A DNA stretch of 64,000 bases from JACCZX01 sp963791315 (GTDB lineage Bacteria > Pseudomonadota > Gammaproteobacteria > Burkholderiales > Burkholderiaceae_F): the NCBI GenBank assembly GCA_963791315.1, contig CAWBRQ010000015.1, forward strand, positions 23,887-87,886. Reading direction: 5' to 3'. Below, piece by piece: positions 1 to 9,998 of this stretch. Position 1 is the stretch's first letter. Each line of letters opens with the position of its first letter. The notes beneath the pieces are model-generated. The model ran no database searches. It was given only the letters and a program-made list of their open reading frames with translations, and was not told the origin of the DNA. Both the position numbers and the translations under genes were made by a program.

Positions 1-14
1 CCGGGCAACTAGAT

Positions 15-3000
15 ATGTGCGGAATTGCAGGGCTGTTTTCAGTGCAACGAGCGGTTCCCGAGACCGGAGCGCGCGATGCCGTGCTCCGGCGCATGACGCA
101 TAGCATCGCGCACCGCGGGCCAGATGACGAGGGGATCTGGCATGACTTGGAAGGACGGTGCTCACTTGGACATCGCCGCCTGTCGATTATTGATACGTCG
201 GCCGCAGGCCATCAGCCTATGGTCGATGCCAGTGAACGGTGGGTGATCAGCTACAACGGCGAAATCTATAACTTCGAAGAGCTTCGCGCCCAACTGCTCG
301 CGTGCGGCATAGCGTTCCGCGGCACGCACCGATACCGAAGTGCTGTTGCAAGCGCTTGCGCTATGGGGCGTGGACGCGCTGGCGAGACTCGACGGCATGT
401 TTGCGTTGGCGGCTTTCGATCGTGCGTCGGGCCAGTTGATTCTTGCGCGCGATGCGTTCGGAGAGAAGCCGCTTTACTACGCTGAGCTTGCCGGCGGCGG
501 GCTTGCCTTCGCGTCGGAGCTGCAGGCGCTGGAAGCCGTGCCGAACGTCGGTCTTCAAGTCAGCCTCGATGCCGTCGCCGAGTTGCTGATGTTCCAGTAC
601 ATCGGCGCGCCCCGCACGATCTACAGCAGCATCCGCAAGCTGCCGCCGGGACATTGGCTAATCGCTTATCCGGGGCAGGCGCCGAAGATCGGCAGGTACT
701 TCGCGTTCCGCCCCGGAAGTACAGGTTTCGATCATCGGTCGATTGAAGACATCGCGGATGAGCTCGAGGAAATTCTGGTACGAAGCCTGCGCCGCCGCCT
801 GGTTTCCGATGTGCCGCTCGGAGCGTTTCTATCGGGAGGCGTCGATTCATCGACGGTTTGCGCGCTGATTCGGCGCCGCCTCGATGTACCGCTGAAAACG
901 TTTTCGATCGGATTTCAGGGTGCATTGGAAAGCGAGCATGAAGTCGCGCGAGCATTCGCCGAGCACCTCGGCACCGAGCATCACGACAAGATCATCGCTC
1001 CCAATACCAGCGACTTTCTCTTGAATATCGGCCGTGTGCTGGATGAGCCAAATGCCGATAGTTCTTGCCTTCCCACGTATCTGTTGTCTGCCTTCGCGCG
1101 CGAAACGGTGACGGTCGCACTTTCCGGTGACGGTGGCGACGAAATGTTTGCCGGCTACGACCGATACTTCGCGACTCTCGACGAGTCACGTCGACAGCAA
1201 GGGGGGCGGTGGCAACCGGGCCAGGTGTACTACTCGAACCGCATCCTGGTTTCGGTTGAGGAGCACATTAGAGAGCTGCTGGGCTTTGTACCTGCAGGCG
1301 CCAACCAACACCTGACGCGACTGCGTGACGAAGTCGACCACGCTGATGTTCCGTTGTTCTGTCGTTTGCGACAGACAGACGTTGAAAACTACATGCCAGG
1401 GGCAGTCCTCCCCAAGGTCGACCGCATGAGCATGCAGCACTCGCTCGAAGTGCGCACGCCGTTTCTGAGTATTGAACTCGCCCGTTTTGCAGAGCGGTTG
1501 CCGCAACAGGCGCTCTACAACGGCACGCGGGGCAAACTAGCGTTGCGCGAGATTGCCTATCGGCACTTACCTCGCAACCTCGTTGACCTGCCGAAAAAGG
1601 GCTTTGGGCTACCCATCTCGCGGTGGGGGCAGAACGAACTGCTACAAGCTGCGTCGAGCCTGCTGGAGAGCTCTGACAGCCATCTGGCGGCCGCGCTCGG
1701 GCGTGACGCGATTTCCCGTTTCATGCAGAGGCAGCAAAGCCCCAGCGGCTTCGTTACGTATCAGGTATGGGCGCTCACAATGCTGGAGTCGTGGTTGCGC
1801 CACCACCCTGCGCAGATCGCCTCATCTGAGCCGGCGCCGACAGACTTGTCGCGCCTCGCTGATTCGCGAACCATTGAGCCAACAACCGCTCCACTGATAC
1901 AAGTGTGGAAAATTGCAGACGGCGTGCTCGCAGTTGCTGAGGCTGAATCAGACCGTGCAGCCAAACCCGCAATTCCTGTATCGGCATCAGAGGTCGTAAG
2001 GATGCTTGCCGCATGCCCCGATCTATGGGAGCGAGTGGTGATATCGGCCGAATGTCGACCGATGTTAGGACAGCCGGAGTCATGGACTGCACCGAACATG
2101 CGTCGATTCGGAGTCGAGGCCCAAAATGCGATGAAGGACGCAACACTGCTGCTGATGCACCGCAATTTGGTGGCGCGTACGGGTTGGTCCGAACTGAACT
2201 CGCTTCGCCGGCTAGGCGTCGCGCGTCTGGTAATCCCGCATCCATATCGCGGCGATGACTCCGTAGTGACGATCGCCTTGCGCAGAACAACGTTTTGGCG
2301 CGCGGGTATGAATCTGCTTGGCCTGCTGAGACTCGCATTTGGCCGATTGATGTTCGTGCGGGCGAAACCGGAACAAGGAAAAATGTGGATTGCCGGGCCG
2401 CTCACCGACATAGCTGCGACCGAAGAGGATGTATCGGACCGTTTCGCGTTGTTCGAAGGCTCTCGACAGTTGCCTCCGATTCCGGTCTCCCTTGCAGACA
2501 TTCGTTTAGCCGGCGGGGGACGCTACTCGGTCAGGGATGGAGCAGTCTTCTTTTCTTCGACGAAGGAGAAGGGAAGACCAAGGTTGGTGTGGATGGTGGA
2601 GCGAAATTCTCGCACCGAGCCTCGGCTACAGTTTCTGTCGAAGGCCGTTACGCCAGTCGTCGTTCAGCTTCGGCGTCCGTTCCTTGTTGAACTTCAGGCC
2701 GCGATCTCTGCGAGTACGAATATTCGAACCCATGCGCCCCTGAGGCGCGGCGACAAAGTAGTCGTGTTTACGCATGCATTACCGCCGGGCGGGGCAGAGC
2801 GTCAGTGGTGCTATCTCGCCGGTGAATTGAAGCGGATGGGCCACAACGTTGACTTCGTCACGCAATTCCCGCTCGAGGGCGACAACCAGCACTATCTTCC
2901 ATTGCTCACACGCGACGGCGTCAGACTCACTGAGCTCGCCCAACGCGAAGTCTGTGAGCCGGAAACCCTGGCTGTCGCGCATTCAATTCTCGAGCGAGTC

Positions 3001-4008
3001 ATCTCGGGAGATGCTGCGCCGAAAATGGAAAACCCATTCGGTCAACAGCTGCGCGATCTGGTCGAGCTGTTTGAGCGACTCAAGCCCCGGGTTGTTATTG
3101 CCCAGCTCGACTCGTGCAACTTGCTTGCCGCGACGGCTGGACTGTTGGCGGGGGTCCCGCAAATCGTCCTCTCGTTTCGCAATTACAACCCGAGCCGGTT
3201 TTCATATCTCGCCAATGACTGGTTTCAACCACTATATGCGCTGCTTGCTCAATCGCCGAGCGTTCTACTGACCGGCAACTCACGCGCCGCGAACGCAGAC
3301 TACGCACGATGGATGGGAGTGGATGAGTCGCAGATCAAGCTTGTTCCTAACGCCATTGATCCTGAGGCTCTGACTGTGCGCCGTCCGGACTCCGTGCTGG
3401 ACCTGCGACAGCAGCTGGGTGTCGCCGCTGACACCCCGGTAATCCTTGGCGTGTTTCGCCTCAACGAAGAAAAGCGACCTCTTGTGTTCGTCGAGGCCTT
3501 TGCGGCAGTGGTCGCGCGCGTGCCCACAGCGCGTGCGCTTGTAGCCGGCGTCGGTCCGTTAGAAGAAGCGATGCGACGCCGAATCGATGAACTGAATTTG
3601 CGGTCGTCACTGGTGCTGCTGGGGCGACGCGACGATGTGCCGCAGTTGATGCAGATTTCTTCCCTGTTACTTTTGACCTCAAGCTTCGAGGGTATGCCCA
3701 ACGTAGTGATGGAGGCACAGGCCGTTGGTATTCCAGTTATTGCGCCGAATGTCGGAGGCGTGTCGGATTGCATGATCGATGGCCAAACCGGATACCTTGT
3801 GGAGCGCGACGACACTGACGGCTTTGCTAGGCGCTGCGTTGAATTACTCGAAGATGATGATCGGCGCAGCAGGTTCGGCGCCAACGGTGCGGCGTATATG
3901 CGTAATTCGTTTTCGCGTCGCGCGATGGCGCAACGGTATCTTGACGTCCTTGAACACGGCGCGGAGACCAAGATCGCGCTTGAACCGATTCAAGCAACGG
4001 CTGCTTAG
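15..4008 (+). CDS. asnB: Asparagine synthetase-like amidotransferase joined to a GT4 glycosyltransferase (one frameshift)
   Basis: About the first 600 residues are a class II glutamine amidotransferase/asparagine synthetase: MCGIAG puts the nucleophile Cys at position 2, HRGPDD and YNGEIYN follow, and the SGGVDSS pyrophosphate loop lies at 832. In a glycan locus this family usually amidates a sugar carboxylate, which is an inference here. A two-base loss near 328 splits the glutaminase domain; the frame resumes at ACC-GAT-ACC-GAA. From about 1830 the frame runs on without a stop into about 220 residues of unknown fold, with the GRYS module at 2446-2570. A GT-B-fold GT4 transferase follows (ALPPGGAERQW near 2776, FEGMPNVVMEAQ near 3685). 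The GT part has a stand-alone paralogue at 9995-12175. The fusion may be real, or a stop near 1815-1840 may have been lost to an indel. Family calls are firm; the sugar substrates are unknown. Confidence 0.8.
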
Positions 4009-4951
4009 TGTTATCAGATATCTCAACAGTCCGGACGGCCGCCCAACGCGTACACGAGTACCTTCGCGACCCGGTGACGGACGCGGCATTGACCTTGCAA
4101 GGTGATGCCTACGTGAGCGCTGCCGGCCGGCGCTTTCCGGTCATCAACGGCGTATCGCGCTTCGTCGATACCGATAAGTACGTCGGATCATTTAGCTTTG
4201 AGTGGAATATCCACGACCGGACACAGCTCGACATTTATCGCGACGATCGCCCGTCGGAGCACGAGTTTGTTGCGAAAACCGGGTTTACGCCGGAGTTCTT
4301 AAAAGGCAAGCTGATTCTCGATGCGGGCGTCGGTGCGGGACGCTATGCCGACGTCGCGAGCCGCTGGGGCGGCGATGTCATTGGCGTCGATCTCAGTTAC
4401 GCGGTCGAGGCGGCACAGCGAAATCTGGGTGAAAGGCCGAATGTTTGGATCGCGCAAGCCGACATTGGAGCGCTGCCTTTTCGCACCGGCACGTTCGACG
4501 TTATTTTCTCGATTGGTGTTTTGCACCATACGCCTGATACGCGGCGGTATTTCAGCAGCCTCGTCCCACTGCTTGCGCCGGGCGGGGTGATCGCGATATG
4601 GGTATATCCGCGCAGCGACGCCTACGTCACCCGGGCGCACTGGGTACCGTTCGTGAACAAGCTGCCGGACTGGGCGTACTACGCATGGTGCCGTTGGTTC
4701 GTACCGTGGGCCGAAGCGCGACTTGAACATCCACTGGTGGCCGCGCTCAAGCACGCCTTTCCGTTTCCGAGGCACGGGCTGGGCATCGAGTACGACATCC
4801 TTGATACATTTGATGGATACTCGCCTGCATACCATTGGTTGCATGCGCCCGAAGAAGTTAAAGGTTGGTTTGCGAGGCTGGTCTGACCGAAATCCATCAG
4901 CCGAGCGATTGGGATACTTGCATGCGCGGCCGCGCCCCTCTCGCGGCGTAG
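4008..4951 (+). CDS. SAM-dependent methyltransferase with Trm112-like N-terminus (copy A1, frameshift near the end)
   Basis: Class I methyltransferase. The N-terminal 60 residues resemble a Trm112-like region (LRDPVTDAAL, then FPVINGVSRFV). SAM motif I is LDAGVGAGRYA, then VIGVDLSYAVE, and the post-motif is FSIGVLHHTPD. The GTG start shares its G with the preceding TAG, so translation is probably coupled. The open frame stops early at 4886, but shifting frame near 4872 restores a tail (EAGLTEIHQPSDWDTC) that matches its paralogue at 9072-9998 and ends at TAG 4949-4951. It probably methylates a sugar of the exported glycan; acceptor unknown. Copy A2 is very similar throughout, so the pair arose by duplication. 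Confidence 0.8.
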
Positions 4952-4966
4952 CAGGTCGGCGGATCT

Positions 4967-6463
4967 ATGCAAACCTCATCTGACCATCTTCCTCCTCCGA
5001 AGTCGGATTCAGTATTGACCGTCGACAAGGTATCGAAGCGCTACGAAATTTACGAACGTCCACAAGATCGCTTGAAGCAATCGCTCGTGCCCCGGTTAGC
5101 TGCTTTGGTGCCCGCATCGCGATGGCGATCGCGCTCTTACTTCAAGGAGTTCTGGGCGCTGCGCGATGTTTCGTTTGAACTCGGTCGAGGTGAAGTACTG
5201 GGCATCCTGGGGCGAAACGGTGCCGGCAAAAGCACATTGCTGCAGATCATTGCCGGCACGCTGGCTACAACGTTAGGTGCGGTAACTGTGAGAGGCAAGA
5301 CTGCCGCGTTGCTGGAGCTAGGTAGTGGCTTTTCTCCCGACTTCACCGGGCGTGAAAATGTACGGCTTAACGCGGCGTTGCTCGGCCTCAGTTCTAACGA
5401 AATCGATCGGCGTTTTGGCGAAATCGCGGCCTTTGCGGACATTGGTGCGTTTATCGAGCAGCCGGTCCGGACCTACAGCTCCGGCATGATGATGCGCCTT
5501 GCGTTTGCCGTGCAGACAGCCGTGGAACCAGAGTTGCTGATTGTCGACGAAGCGTTATCGGTAGGCGATGCACGCTTCCAGAAAAAATGCTTTGCTCGTC
5601 TCGAGCAGTTGCGCCAGAAGGGAACGACGATATTGTTCGTGACGCACGATACCGGGACCGTAGTCCAGTTCTGCACGCGCGCCATGGTGTTGGATGGCGG
5701 CGTTGTCTTTACCGAGGGCACGCCGCAGGCGGTGGCGCGCGAATATCACCAGCTCTTGTTCGACAGCGACAGCTCGAGAAAAACGACGCATGACCTCTTC
5801 GTGCAGCATGTCGAGCCGCTTGGTGAGACTGGCATTCCGCCTGTGACGCCAGAGACCGCGCCTGCGCAAGAGCATTCGACGGAACGGGCGGCCACAGTTG
5901 CTTCTGCGGCACTCGCAGGCGAGTCGGTCGTGGATGCAGACGGAGCGGGTATCTCCGTTAGAGAGATTCGCTACGGAAGCAAGGAGGCGGAAATCTTTGA
6001 AATCGGCATACGGGACCACACTGGATCCGAAACCCGAATTGTCGAGGTACATGGAGCGTACGAGTTCTACTGCAAGGTTCGCTTCAATGCAGAAGTTCTT
6101 AATCCATTAGGCTACGGATTTATCATTTCTAACCAGCGCGGCGTCGAGTTATTCGCGACGAAGGCTCACCTTCACGGCAAGGCGATTCCCCCTTCGAAAG
6201 CGGGATGCGTCTTTGAGTGCCACTTTCGAGCCGCCGTGCCGATTGTTGCCGGAACATACTTTTTGTCGGTGGCGCTCGCGCACGATGACGAAAGCGAAAG
6301 GAATGAGTTTCTAGACTGCCGCTTCGACGCGCTGCAGTTTCAAGTTGTTGGTCTCACGCGAGCTTTCAGCACAAGCATTTTTGATATGCAAGGAGAGCTA
6401 TCGCACAAACAGTTGAATGAGCAAGTGACAAGTGAAGGAGGAGTGGCTTGGGTATTGCGGTAG
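4967..6463 (+). CDS. wzt: ABC transporter ATPase for polysaccharide export, Wzt type
   Basis: The 498-residue protein has an N-terminal nucleotide-binding domain: Walker A GRNGAGKST near residue 82, signature YSSGMMMRLAF, Walker B LLIVDEALSVGD, and the switch His in FVTHD. Residues 250-330 are a linker, and the last 170 residues form a beta-rich domain like the Wzt C-terminal carbohydrate-binding domain, which in E. coli O8/O9a reads the modified non-reducing end of the chain. It powers export of undecaprenol-linked polysaccharide across the inner membrane. The partner permease is not adjacent: the only Wzm-like gene is at 26503 on the other strand. Start ATG at 4967, 15 bases after the corrected methyltransferase stop. 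Confidence 0.92.
   Translation: MQTSSDHLPPPKSDSVLTVDKVSKRYEIYERPQDRLKQSLVPRLAALVPASRWRSRSYFKEFWALRDVSFELGRGEVLGILGRNGAGKSTLLQIIAGTLATTLGAVTVRGKTAALLELGSGFSPDFTGRENVRLNAALLGLSSNEIDRRFGEIAAFADIGAFIEQPVRTYSSGMMMRLAFAVQTAVEPELLIVDEALSVGDARFQKKCFARLEQLRQKGTTILFVTHDTGTVVQFCTRAMVLDGGVVFTEGTPQAVAREYHQLLFDSDSSRKTTHDLFVQHVEPLGETGIPPVTPETAPAQEHSTERAATVASAALAGESVVDADGAGISVREIRYGSKEAEIFEIGIRDHTGSETRIVEVHGAYEFYCKVRFNAEVLNPLGYGFIISNQRGVELFATKAHLHGKAIPPSKAGCVFECHFRAAVPIVAGTYFLSVALAHDDESERNEFLDCRFDALQFQVVGLTRAFSTSIFDMQGELSHKQLNEQVTSEGGVAWVLR
6434..6441 (+). promoter_or_regulatory. Strong ribosome binding site deciding a TTG start
   Basis: GAAGGAGG lies 6 bases before TTG at 6448, inside the 3' end of wzt. 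It supports TTG 6448 as the start of the next methyltransferase. The nearby GTG at 6443 is in the wzt frame and stops at once. Confidence 0.6.
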
Positions 6464-7191
6464 GCGTCTTGCAGTTCCTGATGGAAGAGGGGGTTCTGCG
6501 CCCGTGGTCCGGACAGGTCCTTACTCTTGGCAGACAGGCAACAGCGGTCGATGAGAATTCTTTCGTCGCACTTGCGGACAAGCTCAGTTACGTTGCACGG
6601 CCGTTGCGCGTCGCCGATGAACGGCACGGCGCTATATCCGATCAGGAGCTTTTTGCTGGGCTTGGTTTCGATCGCCTGCTCGCGCTAGACGCAAATGCTT
6701 ACGAGCGACCCGATGTCGTCTGCGACCTAAATAAAAGTGAAATTCCGCCACAGCTCATTGGGAGATTCGACCTAGTCTTCGATGGCGGAACCCTTGAGCA
6801 TGTCTTCGATGTGGCACAGGCGCTGCGCACAGTTTGTCGATTTACCAAGCCGGGCGGGCGTGTGGTGCACGTTAGTCCGTTGTCCAACTGCGTTGATCAC
6901 GGGTTCTATTCCTTTAGTCCCACGCTCTTTGTTGACTTTTACGCGGCCAACAACTGGATCATTCGACGATTGGCGGTGGCGCGGTTTGATCGCGACCCCG
7001 TGCACGATAGATGGGAAATTCAAGACTATCGACCACGCGATTTTGATCAGCTAGGCGCTCTTTCCCCCGGGACTTATTTCCTGCTTACATGTGTTGAATC
7101 GAAAAGCGATTCGACGTTTGAAGTCGTTCCTCAGCAGTCCTACTACCGTCAAATATGGGACGATCGGCTATCGAAGCGCGCTGAGTCGTAG
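6448..7191 (+). CDS. Putative SAM-dependent methyltransferase
   Basis: 247 residues, overlapping the wzt 3' end by 16 bases. The central FDLVFDGGTLEHVFDVAQ and the following KPGGRVVHVSP are the usual motif II/III area of class I methyltransferases seen in O-antigen loci. The N-terminal motif I is degenerate (VLTLGRQATAV instead of a canonical DxGxGxG), so SAM binding is inferred from the later motifs. The substrate is probably a sugar hydroxyl or carboxyl of the exported glycan. TTG start supported by the preceding ribosome binding site. A 93-base spacer follows with no recognisable signal. Confidence 0.65.
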   Translation: MGIAVGVLQFLMEEGVLRPWSGQVLTLGRQATAVDENSFVALADKLSYVARPLRVADERHGAISDQELFAGLGFDRLLALDANAYERPDVVCDLNKSEIPPQLIGRFDLVFDGGTLEHVFDVAQALRTVCRFTKPGGRVVHVSPLSNCVDHGFYSFSPTLFVDFYAANNWIIRRLAVARFDRDPVHDRWEIQDYRPRDFDQLGALSPGTYFLLTCVESKSDSTFEVVPQQSYYRQIWDDRLSKRAES

Positions 7192-7284
7192 CGGATTCAG
7201 TGATCTCAGTGGTCTCAGATAACAATTAGTGGTCGCGATCATTCCGGCGAGCTCAACTCGCTGTCCTTACTTCCAGTAGCGTAA

Positions 7285-8238
7285 ATGCAATACATTGCTT
7301 GTCCGATATGCAAGAGCGAGCAGCACGAACTGCTCTTCGATCGCCTGGACCATACTCATTACGTAACAACCGACCGTTTTCGCGTTGTGCGTTGCCGCCG
7401 CTGCACCATGGTGTACGTCAACCCGCGACCGGATCAAAGCGAAATCAAATCCTTCTACACACCGGATTTTTACGATGTAGAAGTGACCGTGGGCAAGTTG
7501 CTGGAAGAAAAGCAGACGAGCCTGGAGGCGAAAGCCCGAATGCTAGGCGCCTTGCCGCCCGGAAAGCTGCTCGACATTGGATGTCAAAAGGGTGAGTTCC
7601 TGTTTTGGATGAAGCGGCTTGGATGGGAAGTGCGCGGGATCGAATTCTCGGAGACCCCTCCGAACATGTTCAATATGCCGATTCACTTCGGCCGGGTCGA
7701 AACTGCGACCTTTGAGCCAAGCTCGTTTGATGCCGTCACGATGTGGGCGGTTTTAGAACACGTACACGACCCGGTTACCGCCCTCCGACAGGTGTCATCA
7801 TTTCTGGCTCCGAAAGGCCGTGCCTACGTATTGGTGCCAAATTTTCGTAGCTTGCCGGCCCGCTTTATGCGACACGACGACGTGCCAAGACACTTGCTGA
7901 TGTTTACCCCAAAGACTTTGAATCGTGCGGCTCAGCTTGCGGGATTGCGAATCCGGCGCCTCGTATTTGGCGACGACATCTTTTCGGGTTCGCATCGAGG
8001 GCTTCTCAATTTCGCCGTCAAGCGAGCATTTGGCGAGAGCTACGATGAGATTCTCGCGCAGAACCGATCGGTTGAACGCTGGCCAGAATTTACAACGTGC
8101 CTAAACGGAAAGCCTAGTCGACTGGTAGAGCTCGCCGACCGGCTCGACAAACGCCTGACACCGCATATGGACCGCGTTACAGCCCGACTGCGTTGCAGCT
8201 TCATAATGACTGCAGAGCTCGAGGCAGCGTCAGAGTAA
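7285..8238 (+). CDS. SAM-dependent methyltransferase with N-terminal zinc ribbon
   Basis: 317 residues. The N-terminus carries two CxxC pairs (CPIC near residue 7 and CRRC near 37), a zinc-ribbon of the kind preceding many sugar C- or O-methyltransferases. Then come LLDIGCQKGEF (motif I), FDAVTMWAVLEHVHDP (post-motif) and KGRAYVLVPN. ATG start at 7285. Its location directly after wzt and another methyltransferase suggests action on the glycan before or at export. The exact sugar and position are unknown. Confidence 0.8.
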   Translation: MQYIACPICKSEQHELLFDRLDHTHYVTTDRFRVVRCRRCTMVYVNPRPDQSEIKSFYTPDFYDVEVTVGKLLEEKQTSLEAKARMLGALPPGKLLDIGCQKGEFLFWMKRLGWEVRGIEFSETPPNMFNMPIHFGRVETATFEPSSFDAVTMWAVLEHVHDPVTALRQVSSFLAPKGRAYVLVPNFRSLPARFMRHDDVPRHLLMFTPKTLNRAAQLAGLRIRRLVFGDDIFSGSHRGLLNFAVKRAFGESYDEILAQNRSVERWPEFTTCLNGKPSRLVELADRLDKRLTPHMDRVTARLRCSFIMTAELEAASE

Positions 8239-8393
8239 CTTCCAAGCGCTCAAGCAAACGCTATGGCCCTAGCTTTTCAGGCTCCGAGATTCGATCTTGA
8301 TAGGCCTTGTATCGGCATAACCACGGCCAAGTAGACTGCGTCGCTTTTGTACAGCCCGAGTTCGCTCACTCTTGTTATGTTGAAAGACCACTC

Positions 8394-9065
8394 ATGCAGC
8401 ATTTTTTAGAAGGAATGCCGACAACTTGGTTTGAGCTGTCGATGCTGGCGACGCGGTACCGCTCGGCGCCCATCTACCAGTCCTTCCGAGAACTGAATGA
8501 GCGCTTGTCGATGCTGCATCCGGACGTTCTTGCGCTGTTGTACCACTACGGCGCATGCGCCTCGGGCCAAGTGCTCGAGCTAGGACCTTACGTTGGAGGC
8601 TCAACCATCTCGCTCGCTCGTGGCGTCAAGGATGCGAACCGTTCGTATCGAATTACCTCGATCGAAAAGGGCGGGCGATACGAGCATCCGACCTTTTCAA
8701 CGACCGATATCGTGGAAAGCCTTCGCACGAACCTCAAGAACTATGGTGTGGCCGACAAGGTCGATCTGATCGTCGGCCATAGCCGGGAACCGGCGGTGTT
8801 GAAGCAGCTTTCTGAGGTAGCTACGCGCAACGGAAAGTTTGAGTGCCTGGTCTTGGATGCCGATGGTCGAGTCGAAGAAGATGTTGCGCTATACCGGCCA
8901 TACCTCGTTCCACGATGCTATCTGGTCGTAGACGATTACTACGCGCCCGGCGCTCCAGAAAAAGAGGAGACGACCCGGCACAACGTGGATGCGTTACAAA
9001 GGCAGGGCCTGGTGGAGTCGTTCGGAGTTCACGGGTGGGGTACATGGTTCGGCCGCTTTCTCTAA
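8394..9065 (+). CDS. Class I methyltransferase, Methyltransf_24/TylF-like
   Basis: About 224 residues from the ATG at 8394; an in-frame upstream start at 8307 would add 29 residues with no family-like content, so the shorter form is preferred. VLELGPYVGGSTISLA is motif I. LVLDADGRVEEDVALYRPYL followed by LVVDDYY matches the acidic metal-binding region of TylF/cephalosporin-hydroxylase-like O-methyltransferases. Probably another glycan-tailoring enzyme. Ends 6 bases before the next start. Confidence 0.65.
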   Translation: MQHFLEGMPTTWFELSMLATRYRSAPIYQSFRELNERLSMLHPDVLALLYHYGACASGQVLELGPYVGGSTISLARGVKDANRSYRITSIEKGGRYEHPTFSTTDIVESLRTNLKNYGVADKVDLIVGHSREPAVLKQLSEVATRNGKFECLVLDADGRVEEDVALYRPYLVPRCYLVVDDYYAPGAPEKEETTRHNVDALQRQGLVESFGVHGWGTWFGRFL

Positions 9066-9071
9066 TCTAAC

Positions 9072-9998
9072 GTGACTCTCCTCGACAAACAGATCAATCG
9101 TCTCGTATTGCCGCTGCTGCGAGACCCTCTTGACGGCTCTCCGCTCCAGCTAGAGGACGATTGCTTCAGGTCCCCGTCCCATAAGTTTCCGATCGTCAAT
9201 TCGATTCCAAGGTTCGTGCCGGGTGATCAATATGTCGGTTCATTCAGTTTCGAATGGACTGTGCACGATCAAACGCAGCTCGATTTTGTAAGGGGCGATC
9301 GAAGCTCCGAAGGGCAATTCGTCCAAAAGACTGGATTCGGGCCCGACGAACTGCGTGGGAAACTCGTCTTAGATGCGGGCGTCGGCGCGGGTCGGTACGC
9401 CGATATCGCGAGCCGTTGGGGCGCCAATGTCGTCGGCGTCGATTTGAGCTATGCGGTCGAAACGTCTCACCGCAACTTTGCCGACCGCCCAAATGTTTTC
9501 ATCGCTCAGGCAGATATCGGCCGTCTTCCCTTTGCGCCGGCTAGCTTCGATTTCATTTTTTCTATCGGGGTTCTGCACCACACGCCGAATACGATGCAGT
9601 ACTTCAAAGCGCTCGTACCGCTTTTGAAGCCGGGCGGCTCCATCGCTATTTGGGTCTATCCCAACGAAGGCGATTACTTGGTACGTACGAAGTGGGTGCC
9701 GTTTGTAAATAAGATTCCACCCAAGATGTTTCACACATGGTGTTCATGGTTTGTTCCGTGGATTCAGAAACGAGACGACATGTGGTACGCGGGCGTAATT
9801 CGTCGAGCGTTCCCAAACTCGGCGCAAGGGCTTGGGCTGGAAAACGACATTCTCGATACGTTCGATGGATACTCTCCGAAGTATCACGGTGTGCACAGTC
9901 CGGAGGAAGTGGAAGGTTGGTTTCGCGACGTTGGACTGTCGGATATCGTTAGGCCTAGTGCATGGACGACCTGCGTCAGGGGCCGCAAGGTCCTGTGA
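9072..9998 (+). CDS. SAM-dependent methyltransferase with Trm112-like N-terminus (copy A2, intact)
   Basis: 308 residues, intact paralogue of 4008-4951. Shared landmarks: YVGSFSFEW, LDAGVGAGRYADIASRWG, VVGVDLSYAVE, FSIGVLHHTPN and LGLENDILDTFDGYSP. GTG start at 9072. Its TGA overlaps the GTG of the next GT4 gene at 9995 (GTGA), indicating coupled translation. In the other copy the GT4 lies upstream of the methyltransferase, so the pair is duplicated with swapped order. Probable sugar methyltransferase working with its neighbouring GT4. Confidence 0.85.
   Translation: MTLLDKQINRLVLPLLRDPLDGSPLQLEDDCFRSPSHKFPIVNSIPRFVPGDQYVGSFSFEWTVHDQTQLDFVRGDRSSEGQFVQKTGFGPDELRGKLVLDAGVGAGRYADIASRWGANVVGVDLSYAVETSHRNFADRPNVFIAQADIGRLPFAPASFDFIFSIGVLHHTPNTMQYFKALVPLLKPGGSIAIWVYPNEGDYLVRTKWVPFVNKIPPKMFHTWCSWFVPWIQKRDDMWYAGVIRRAFPNSAQGLGLENDILDTFDGYSPKYHGVHSPEEVEGWFRDVGLSDIVRPSAWTTCVRGRKVL

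Noticed and set aside
328..340. Programmed frameshift in the first amidotransferase
   Set aside because: No slippery heptamer or stimulatory structure is visible, and the break is a two-base loss like the other indels.
7200..7222. Short direct repeat of TCTCAG between two methyltransferase genes
   Set aside because: Six bases is too short to stand out from chance and no other signal accompanies it.
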